Positions 17,164 through 23,613 of a DNA stretch of 64,000 nucleotides are shown in pieces (the stretch's first letter is position 1; each line of letters starts with the position of its first letter). Below the pieces are notes generated by a model, which did no database searches, had not been told where the DNA came from, and saw only the letters and a list, made by a program, of their open reading frames with translations. The stretch lies in contig NZ_AP022563.1 of assembly GCF_010726645.1 (NCBI RefSeq), positions 5,208,001-5,272,000 on the forward strand, in the 5' to 3' direction. The position numbers were made by a program, and so were the translations under genes. This DNA is from Mycolicibacterium duvalii. GTDB lineage: Bacteria > Actinomycetota > Actinomycetes > Mycobacteriales > Mycobacteriaceae.

Positions 17164-18621
17164 TCAGTCCTGTTTGGCCAGGGCGTCGAGGAAGGCTCGG
17201 GCCCAGCGGTCCACGTCGTGGGCCAGCACCTGCCGGCGCAGCGCGCGCATCCGTCGCCGGCCCTCTTCGGGGGTCTGGTTCAGCGCCGACTCGATCGCGT
17301 TCTTGACCCCGTCGAGATCGTGCGGGTTGGCCAGGTAGGCCTGGCGCAGCTCGGCGGCCGCGCCGGTGAACTCGCTGAGCACCAGCGCACCCCCGAGGTC
17401 GCTGCGGCACGCCACATACTCCTTGGCGACCAGGTTCATGCCGTCGCGCAGCGGCGTCACCAGCATGACGTCGGCGGCGACGAAGAACGCCACCAGATCC
17501 TCCCGCGGGATCGGGCGGTGCAGGTAATGCACCACCGGGTGACCGACCTCGCCGAACTCGCCGTTGATGTGCCCGACCTGGCGCTCGATGTCCTCGCGCA
17601 TGACGATGTAGCTCTCGACGCGTTCCCGGCTGGGCGTGGCCAGCTGCACCAACACGGTGTCCTCGCGGTCGACGCGGCCCTCCTCGAGCAGCTCGGCGAA
17701 CGCATTCAGCCGCACGTCAATGCCCTTGGTGTAGTCCAGCCGGTCCACTCCGAGCAGGATCTTGCGGGGTTTACCCAGCTCGGCGCGCAGCTCCTTGGCG
17801 CGCTGCCGGATGGCGCGGCTGCGGGCTTGCTGGTCGAGATCGGTGGAATCGATCGAGATCGGGAAGGCGCCGACCTTGACCGTGCGGAAGCCGTGCTGCA
17901 CCTCGCCGAAGCGCGACCGCACCCCGACCGACGCGCGCGTCGTGTTGGCGCCCAGCAGCCGGCGGGCCAGGATCAGGAAGTTCTGTGCGCCACCGGGCAG
18001 GTGGAAGCCCACCAGATCGGCGCCCAGCAGCCCTTCGATGATCTCGCTGCGCCACGGCATCTGCATGAACAGCTCGACCGGGGGAAAGGGGATGTGCAGG
18101 AAGAAGCCGATGGTCAGGTCCGGTCGCAGCATCCGCAGCATCTTCGGCACCAGCTGCAGCTGGTAGTCCTGCACCCACACCGTGGCGCCCTCGGCAGCCG
18201 TGGCCGCGGTGGCCTCGGCGAAGCGGCGGTTCACCTCGACATAGCGGTCCCACCATTTCCGGTGGTAGGTGGGTTTGACGATGACGTCGTGATACAGCGG
18301 CCACAGCGTCGCGTTGGAGAACCCCTCGTAGTACTGCGCGACGTCGTCGGCCGACAACCGCACCGGGACGAGGTACAGATCACCGTCCTCGATGGGTTCT
18401 TCGGCGTCGGGGTCGTCCGGATCGTGCGGGACGCCGGCCCAGCCGATCCAGGCACCGCGACGGCGGCGCAGCAGCGGCTCCAAGGCGGTGACCAGGCCGC
18501 CCGGGCTGCGTTTCCACTCGACAGTGCCGTCGGGCCGACGCACCATGTCGATCGGCAGCCGGTTGGCCACCACGACAAAGTCGGCCCCGGAGCGGACCTC
18601 GGGACCGCCCGCCGACGTCAT
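17164..18621 (-). CDS. otsA: Trehalose-6-phosphate synthase OtsA
   Basis: GT20 family enzyme of 485 residues transferring glucose from a nucleotide sugar (in mycobacteria ADP-glucose is preferred, UDP-glucose also used) to glucose-6-phosphate, the first step of trehalose synthesis. Diagnostic motifs are VANRLPID near the N-terminus, WVQDYQLQLVP, FFLHIPFPP, GVDRLDYTKGID and TPLRDGMNLVAKEYVA. The start at 18621 forms a TAATG overlap with the stop of a small upstream gene and leaves the family N-terminus intact; a longer frame to 18675 is possible but unlikely. otsA follows mce4 in M. tuberculosis too (Rv3490). Confidence 0.95.
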   Translation of the reverse strand: MTSAGGPEVRSGADFVVVANRLPIDMVRRPDGTVEWKRSPGGLVTALEPLLRRRRGAWIGWAGVPHDPDDPDAEEPIEDGDLYLVPVRLSADDVAQYYEGFSNATLWPLYHDVIVKPTYHRKWWDRYVEVNRRFAEATAATAAEGATVWVQDYQLQLVPKMLRMLRPDLTIGFFLHIPFPPVELFMQMPWRSEIIEGLLGADLVGFHLPGGAQNFLILARRLLGANTTRASVGVRSRFGEVQHGFRTVKVGAFPISIDSTDLDQQARSRAIRQRAKELRAELGKPRKILLGVDRLDYTKGIDVRLNAFAELLEEGRVDREDTVLVQLATPSRERVESYIVMREDIERQVGHINGEFGEVGHPVVHYLHRPIPREDLVAFFVAADVMLVTPLRDGMNLVAKEYVACRSDLGGALVLSEFTGAAAELRQAYLANPHDLDGVKNAIESALNQTPEEGRRRMRALRRQVLAHDVDRWARAFLDALAKQD

Positions 18622-18785
18622 TACGCGTCGAGCTTCGCCGGTCCGATGCCGAGCATCGACAGGAACACCCGGCACTCGTCGGCGTCGGTGGCGTAGGCGG
18701 CGACCACGCGGCGGGCCTGGCGTTCGGTGCTGTCGGCGATCGGTTCGACGTCGCCGAGGTCGGCAGGATCAGATTTCGCTGGCAT
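18621..18785 (-). CDS. 54-residue protein translationally coupled to otsA
   Basis: An ATG at 18785 opens a 54-residue frame (MPAKSDPADLGD..., ending ...GPAKLDA) whose TAA overlaps the otsA ATG by one base (TAATG). The C-terminal half (ECRVFLSMLGIGPAKL) reads like a folded helix-turn-helix-sized unit with one Cys. I do not recognise a domain. Tight coupling to otsA supports a real gene. It could be a small regulatory partner or simply a leader peptide that feeds ribosomes onto otsA. Confidence 0.6.
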   Translation of the reverse strand: MPAKSDPADLGDVEPIADSTERQARRVVAAYATDADECRVFLSMLGIGPAKLDA

Positions 18786-18819
18786 GAGACAACTCTAGTC
18801 ACTGCAGGTGAGTACTCAG

Positions 18820-18843
18820 CCGGTGTGTCGGCCGATACACCGG
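18820..18843. promoter_or_regulatory. 24-bp near-perfect palindrome upstream of crotonase gene
   Basis: Arms CCGGTGT and ACACCGG enclose an inner TCGGCCGA palindrome; only one base pair of the 24-bp dyad is mismatched. It ends 10 bp before the GTG start of the crotonase gene, in the 68-bp divergent gap from the otsA unit. It could be a repressor operator or an RNA hairpin near the ribosome site; I cannot assign a regulator. Confidence 0.55.
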
Positions 18844-18853
18844 GGGCCGTAAT

Positions 18854-19759
18854 GTGGCCGACGTGGCAACTCCGGAGCAGGTGACCTACGAAACCCTCGA
18901 CGAGGGACGGATCGCGCGGATCTGGCTGAACCGGCCCGATGCGCAGAACGCGCAGTCGCGGACTCTGCTGGTACAGCTCGACGAGGCCTTCGCCCGCGCC
19001 GAAGCCGACGACGAGGTGCGGGTGGTCATCCTGGCTGCGCGCGGCAAGAACTTCTCCGCCGGACACGACCTCGGGTCGGAGGCCGCGCTGGCCGAGCGCG
19101 CGCCGGGGCCGGACCAGCATCCGACGTTCCGCTCCAACGGTGCGACCCGGCCGGCGATCGCGGAGAAGACCTACCTGCAGGAGTGGCACTACTTCTTCGA
19201 GAACACCTGCCGGTGGCGCGACCTGCGCAAGATCACCATCGCCCAGGTTCAGGGCAACGCGATCTCCGCGGCGCTGATGTTGATCTGGGCCTGCGATCTG
19301 ATCGTGGCTGCCGACGACGCGCGGTTCAGCGACGTGGTCGGCGTGCGGATGGGCATGCCCGGCGTCGAGTACTACGCGCACCCGTGGGAGTTCGGCCCGC
19401 GAAAGGCCAAGGAGCTGCTGCTCACCGGGGATTCCATCGACGCCGACGAGGCGCACCGCCTCGGCATGGTGTCCAAGATCTTCCCGCGCGAACAACTGGA
19501 GGACAAGACACTCGAGTTCGCCCGACGGATCGCCGACCGGCCCACGATGGCCGCGCTGTTGGTCAAGGATTCGGTCAATGCCGCCAGCGACGCGATGGGT
19601 TTCACCGAGGCCCTGCGTCACGCGTTCCACATCCATGAGCTCGGCCACGCGCACTGGGCGGCCTACAACGAGAACCGCTACCCGGTGGGCCTGCCCCCCA
19701 ACGTGCCGGACTGGCGCACGCTCGGCGCGCCGAAGCTGGCCCGCCGCGACGAGCCGTGA
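18854..19759 (+). CDS. Crotonase-fold protein, enoyl-CoA hydratase family
   Basis: Protein of 301 residues with the crotonase core: WLNRPDAQNAQS near residue 25, FSAGHDLG (first oxyanion-hole region, about 69-76) and the AxxxP-type segment ISAALMLIWACDLIVAADD. By my alignment with rat enoyl-CoA hydratase, the positions of catalytic Glu144 and Glu164 are Met and Val here (ALMLIWACD and RFSDVV), so classical hydratase activity is doubtful. A C-terminal extension (PPNVPDWRTLG) goes beyond the usual 260 residues. The GTG start at 18854 follows the palindrome; a GTG at 18863 is an alternative. It lies 46 bp before a KstR-controlled SDR, suggesting a role in acyl-CoA or steroid metabolism. Confidence 0.8.
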   Translation: MADVATPEQVTYETLDEGRIARIWLNRPDAQNAQSRTLLVQLDEAFARAEADDEVRVVILAARGKNFSAGHDLGSEAALAERAPGPDQHPTFRSNGATRPAIAEKTYLQEWHYFFENTCRWRDLRKITIAQVQGNAISAALMLIWACDLIVAADDARFSDVVGVRMGMPGVEYYAHPWEFGPRKAKELLLTGDSIDADEAHRLGMVSKIFPREQLEDKTLEFARRIADRPTMAALLVKDSVNAASDAMGFTEALRHAFHIHELGHAHWAAYNENRYPVGLPPNVPDWRTLGAPKLARRDEP

Positions 19760-19767
19760 CGTATAAC

Positions 19768-19781
19768 TAGAACCGGTTCCA
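19768..19781. promoter_or_regulatory. KstR operator upstream of SDR 19806
   Basis: TAGAACCGGTTCCA fits TNNAACNNGTTNNA at all fixed positions and is almost fully palindromic. It lies 24 bp before the GTG of the SDR gene and 8 bp after the crotonase stop, so the SDR probably has its own cholesterol-responsive promoter. Confidence 0.82.
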
Positions 19782-19805
19782 GTCAGCTCATCGAAGGAGC
19801 AGTGG

Positions 19806-20648
19806 GTGCAGATCTCGTTGTCGGACAGGACGATTCTGGTCACCGGCGGTGGCAGCGGCATCGGCAAGGCCGTCGCGGAGGCGGTCGTCGCCGCCGGCGG
19901 CAACGCGATGCTGATGGGCCGCACGGCCGACAAGCTGGCTGCCGCGGCCGACGAGATCACCTCCGCGGCCGGTGACAGTGGTGGCGCGGTGCGGTTCGAG
20001 GCCGGGGACATCACCGACGAGGACGACGTGATCCGGGCGGTCGCGGCGGCGACGGCGTGGACCGGGCGGCTCTACGGTGTGGTGAACTGCGCCGGCGGCA
20101 GCGACACCATCGGCCCCATCCCGCAGCTCGATTCGGCGGCCTGGCGGAACCTGTTGGACCTCAACGTCAACGGAACCTTTTATGTGCTCAAGCACTCGGC
20201 GCGGGAGATGGTCCGCGGTGGCGGCGGTTCGTTCGTCGGCATCTCGTCGATCGCGGCGAGCAACACCCACCGGTGGTTCGGTGCGTACGGGGTGTCCAAG
20301 GCTGCGGTAGATCACCTGATGAAGCTGGCCGCCGACGAACTCGGCCCGTCGTGGGTGCGGGTGAACTGTCTGCGGCCCGGCCTGATCCGCACCGATCTGG
20401 TGGCGGCGATCTTCATGTCCCCGGAGGTCAGCGGGGATTACGCCGAGGCCACCCCGCTGCCCCGTCCCGGTGAGGCGCAGGACGTCGCCGACGCGGCGGT
20501 GTTCCTGCTGTCCGACGCGTCGAGCTACATCACCGGTCAGGTGATCAACGTCGACGGCGGCATGATGCTGCGCCGCGGACCCGACTTCTCGTCGATGCTG
20601 GAGCCGGTGTTCGGCGCCGACGGTCTGCGCGGCGTCGTTCCGGAGTGA
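19806..20648 (+). CDS. KstR-controlled short-chain dehydrogenase/reductase
   Basis: Classical SDR of 280 residues: TGGGSGIG cofactor loop (14-21), NCAGG, Ser in GISSIAAS, catalytic YGVSK, and a C-terminal INVDGG. The tail after the core (MLRRGPDFSSMLEPVFGADGL) is longer than usual. GTG start at 19806 with AAGGAG 8 bp upstream. The perfect KstR box upstream suggests it oxidises a hydroxyl or hydroxyacyl-CoA intermediate of sterol breakdown, but its exact substrate cannot be read from sequence. It converges on the next gene with a 4-bp gap. Confidence 0.88.
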   Translation: MQISLSDRTILVTGGGSGIGKAVAEAVVAAGGNAMLMGRTADKLAAAADEITSAAGDSGGAVRFEAGDITDEDDVIRAVAAATAWTGRLYGVVNCAGGSDTIGPIPQLDSAAWRNLLDLNVNGTFYVLKHSAREMVRGGGGSFVGISSIAASNTHRWFGAYGVSKAAVDHLMKLAADELGPSWVRVNCLRPGLIRTDLVAAIFMSPEVSGDYAEATPLPRPGEAQDVADAAVFLLSDASSYITGQVINVDGGMMLRRGPDFSSMLEPVFGADGLRGVVPE

Positions 20649-20652
20649 CGGG

Positions 20653-21543
20653 TCAGCCGCCCGGTTTCGGACCGCCGGCCTCCCAGGCCGCCAGCGCCCC
20701 CATCGCCGACCAGTCCAGCTCGCCGCCGCCACCGGCGAGCAGCGTGAGATAGCGGTCGCGCACCAGGCCGGCCACGGGCAGGGGAACCTGCAGGTCCTCG
20801 GCGGCGGCCAGCAGCAGCCGGACATCCTTGAGGCCGAGCCGCGCCGCGAACCCGGCGGGCTCGAACTCCTCGCGTGCCAGCAGCCCGCCGTAGGTGCGGT
20901 AGGCCGGTGCGTCGAACAGGGTGGAGGTCAGCAGGTCGAGGAACTCGAGCTTGTCGACGCCGGCCTTGCCGACCAACGCCATTGCCTCGCCCAGTGATTC
21001 GATCACCGATGCGATCAGGAAGTTGCCCGACAACTTGACCAGGTGAGCGATGCGGGCCCGGTCGGAGACCACGAAGGTCCGCTGCCCCACCGCGTCGAAC
21101 AGCGGCGCCAGTGCCTCCATCGCCGGGGCCGGACCGGCCGCCACCACGAAGAGCTTCGCCGCCGTGGCGGCCTCGGGTCTGCCGAAGACCGGTGCGGCGA
21201 CGAAGACCTGGCCCGCCGCGGTATGCGCGTCGGCCAGCCGCTGTGACAAAGCGACGCTGATGGTGCTGCAGGAGACATGGATGGCGCCGTGGCGCAGCGA
21301 CTCGATGATGCCCGATTCGCCGAACGTGACCGCCTCGGTGGCGGTGTCGTCGGCGAGCATGGTGACGACGACGTCGGCGTCGCACGCCTGGGCGGGTGAG
21401 GCGGCCGCGATCGCACCGCGGGCGGTGAGGGGGCCGACCTTGTCCGGGGATCTGTTGTAGACCGTCAGCTCATGGCCGGCGGCCAGCAGATTCGCGGCCA
21501 TCGCCGCACCCATGTTGCCCAGCCCGACGAAACCGATCCTCAT
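20653..21543 (-). CDS. NAD-binding 3-hydroxyisobutyrate dehydrogenase-like protein
   Basis: Beta-hydroxyacid dehydrogenase family protein of 296 residues. The N-terminal Rossmann motif GFVGLGNMGAAMAANL is followed by the YNRSPDK cofactor-specificity loop. The catalytic Lys is expected in LVKLSGNFL (about 172-180), and an all-helical C-terminal domain follows. It is the last gene of the molybdenum hydroxylase cluster, overlapping the 2Fe-2S subunit gene by 4 bp, so it probably handles a product or precursor of that oxidation. Substrate unknown. Confidence 0.85.
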   Translation of the reverse strand: MRIGFVGLGNMGAAMAANLLAAGHELTVYNRSPDKVGPLTARGAIAAASPAQACDADVVVTMLADDTATEAVTFGESGIIESLRHGAIHVSCSTISVALSQRLADAHTAAGQVFVAAPVFGRPEAATAAKLFVVAAGPAPAMEALAPLFDAVGQRTFVVSDRARIAHLVKLSGNFLIASVIESLGEAMALVGKAGVDKLEFLDLLTSTLFDAPAYRTYGGLLAREEFEPAGFAARLGLKDVRLLLAAAEDLQVPLPVAGLVRDRYLTLLAGGGGELDWSAMGALAAWEAGGPKPGG

Positions 21544-22022
21544 GCAGTCGGATTATTCACCCCGGCTGCGCGCTTCACCGCGCTGATGATGCCCTGGTAT
21601 CCCGTGCACCGGCAGAAGTTGCCCGACAGGCCCTCGCGAATATCCTCGTCGGAGGGGGACGGGTTCTCTTGCAGCAGCGCGGTGATGCTGGTGACGAAAC
21701 CCGGTGTGCAGAAACCACATTGCAGACCGTGGCACTCGCGCAGCGCGGCCTGCACCGGTGACAGCGAGCCGTCCTCGCCGCCGACGCCCTCGACCGTCGT
21801 GACCTCCTGACCGTCGACCTGCACGGCGAAGATCAGGCACGAGCGCACCGCCTGGCCGTCGAGCAGCACCGTGCACGCACCACAGGCGCCGTGCTCGCAC
21901 CCCAGATGCGTTCCGGTCAGCCCGCACTTCTCACGCAGGTAGTCGGCCAGCGTCAGCCGCGGTTCCACGACGTGACGGACGGCGTGGCCGTTCACGGTCA
22001 TCTCGACAGGGGTCTCGTGCAT
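21540..22022 (-). CDS. 2Fe-2S subunit of molybdenum hydroxylase (CoxS-like)
   Basis: Iron-sulfur subunit of 160 residues of the xanthine oxidase / CO dehydrogenase family. Both [2Fe-2S] motifs are complete: the plant-type CEHGACGAC followed by a Cys in RSCLIFA, and the C-terminal CGFCTPG and CRCTGY. It passes electrons from the Mo site to the FAD subunit. The start codon is 1 bp after the FAD subunit stop, and the stop overlaps the next gene by 4 bp. Confidence 0.92.
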   Translation of the reverse strand: MHETPVEMTVNGHAVRHVVEPRLTLADYLREKCGLTGTHLGCEHGACGACTVLLDGQAVRSCLIFAVQVDGQEVTTVEGVGGEDGSLSPVQAALRECHGLQCGFCTPGFVTSITALLQENPSPSDEDIREGLSGNFCRCTGYQGIISAVKRAAGVNNPTA

Positions 22023-22023
22023 C

Positions 22024-22920
22024 TCAGCTTCCTCGTGTCTGGGAGCGAGCCGACGCCAGCGCCCTGGTCAGCGCCCGCGCCACCATGGTCGAACCGACCC
22101 GGGCCCGGTAGGTCGCCGAGCCCTGCAGGTCGGCGGGGATGTCGTCGATGGCATCCATCGCCACTCGGCCGATCTCGTCGAGCGCGTCCTCGTCGAGTTC
22201 GGCGGCGGCGCGGCCACGCACTGCGTCCTCGGCGGCCGTGCCGCGTAGCGGTGTCGACCCCAGCCCGAGCAGGCCGATCCCGCACCGCGCGACTCGGGAG
22301 GAGTCGTCGAGTTCGACGGCCACGACAGCGCCGGCGATGGCGAAATCGCCGTGTCGGCGTGCGAACTCCTCGACGGCGTAACCGCATCTGCCCTGCCACA
22401 CCGGGAAGCGCACCGCACTGAGGATCTCATCGGCGGCCAGCGAGTTCTCCCAGAGACCGGTGAAGAAGTCGGCGGCGGGTACCGTACGGGTGCCGCGGGA
22501 CGAGGTCGCCTCCATCTCGGCATCGAGTGCCAGTGCGACGGCGGCATATTCGGCTGCCGGGTCGGCGTGGGCGATGGCTCCGCCGAGTGTGCCCCGAGTT
22601 CGGATCTGGAAGTGACCGATGTGCGGGGTGGCCATGGTCAGCAGCGGCGCCGAATCGGCCACCTCGTCGTCCAGGCCGACCAGCGCATGGGAGGTCGTCG
22701 CCCCGACGCGCACCGCGCCGTCGACCAGGTCGATGCCGCACAGTTCATCGACGCGGGAGATGTCGATGAGATTCTCGAAATGGGTGAGCCGCATGTTGAG
22801 CATCGGCACCAGGCTCTGACCGCCGGCCAGCACCTTGGCGTCGTCGCCGAGGTTGCCGAGCAGCTCGGCGGCCTCGGCGAGAGTGTCCGGACGGTGATAG
22901 GCGAACGACGCGGGCTTCAT
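22024..22920 (-). CDS. FAD subunit of molybdenum hydroxylase (CoxM-like)
   Basis: FAD-binding medium subunit of 298 residues. N-terminal FAD motifs are AGGQSLVPMLNMRL (about 36-49) and a second conserved loop TRGTLGGAIAHADPAAE. The C-terminal CO-dehydrogenase flavoprotein domain ends in RVGSTMVARALTRAL. The ATG at 22920 overlaps the coxG-like gene stop by 4 bp. It works with the flanking subunits as the electron-transfer component. Confidence 0.92.
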   Translation of the reverse strand: MKPASFAYHRPDTLAEAAELLGNLGDDAKVLAGGQSLVPMLNMRLTHFENLIDISRVDELCGIDLVDGAVRVGATTSHALVGLDDEVADSAPLLTMATPHIGHFQIRTRGTLGGAIAHADPAAEYAAVALALDAEMEATSSRGTRTVPAADFFTGLWENSLAADEILSAVRFPVWQGRCGYAVEEFARRHGDFAIAGAVVAVELDDSSRVARCGIGLLGLGSTPLRGTAAEDAVRGRAAAELDEDALDEIGRVAMDAIDDIPADLQGSATYRARVGSTMVARALTRALASARSQTRGS

Positions 22921-23603
22921 GACATCAGCCGCGACAGCGCAGCGACCAGGTCGTCGAGCGCCGGAGGGGTCTGGGTGCGGCGACGACGCCCCAACAGGAA
23001 ACCGACCGCCAGGCCGGCAGCCACCCCGGCCGCCACCGGTGCGTAGCGCTTCGCGATCGGCAGCGCGACGACTTTGAACAGATCGACAGAGTCATCGGCC
23101 ATCTGCGCGGCCGGCGCGGCGGTCTGGGCCTCGGCGGACGGCGCGGAGCGCGGCGCGGCACCGCCGAGCACGTCCGCCTCCAACCGCTGGGCGAACTGCG
23201 CGATGAGGTTGCCGGCCACATCGGACAGCACGCCACGTCCGAACTGTGCGGCCTTGCCGGAGATGGTCAGGTCGGTGGTGATGACGACGCCGGTGGCGTC
23301 ACCTTCGTCCTTGAGCTGTGCGGTCACCAGCGCTGAGGCGTTCCCGCTGCCGCGGGTCTCCTTGCCGTTGGCCTTGATCACCACTCGCTGAGCGGTCTCG
23401 TCCTTCTCGGTGAACGTCGCCTCGCCCTGGTAGGACACCGTGATGGGACCGACCTTGACCTTGACGGCCCCGGTGAAGTCGTCGCCGTCGACCGACAGCA
23501 GCTGGGCCCCCGGGATGCAGGGGGCCACCCGCTGCACGTCGGTCAGCACCTCCCATGCCGTCGCTGCGGGCACGGGAACGCGAAACTCGTTGACTAGCTC
23601 CAC
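22917..23603 (-). CDS. CoxG-like SRPBCC protein with C-terminal membrane anchor
   Basis: CoxG / CO-dehydrogenase subunit G family protein of 228 residues. A START/SRPBCC lipid-binding-like domain covers residues 1-145 (FRVPVPAATAWEVLTDV, CIPGAQL, VKVKVGPITVSYQGE). An Ala-rich linker follows, then a hydrophobic segment (VAAGVAAGLAVGFLLG, about 190-206) and RRRR. In carboxydotrophs CoxG anchors the enzyme to the membrane, a role this anchor supports. It lies 10 bp after the large subunit gene. Confidence 0.85.
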   Translation of the reverse strand: MELVNEFRVPVPAATAWEVLTDVQRVAPCIPGAQLLSVDGDDFTGAVKVKVGPITVSYQGEATFTEKDETAQRVVIKANGKETRGSGNASALVTAQLKDEGDATGVVITTDLTISGKAAQFGRGVLSDVAGNLIAQFAQRLEADVLGGAAPRSAPSAEAQTAAPAAQMADDSVDLFKVVALPIAKRYAPVAAGVAAGLAVGFLLGRRRRTQTPPALDDLVAALSRLMS

Positions 23604-23613
23604 TGTTCGTCCT

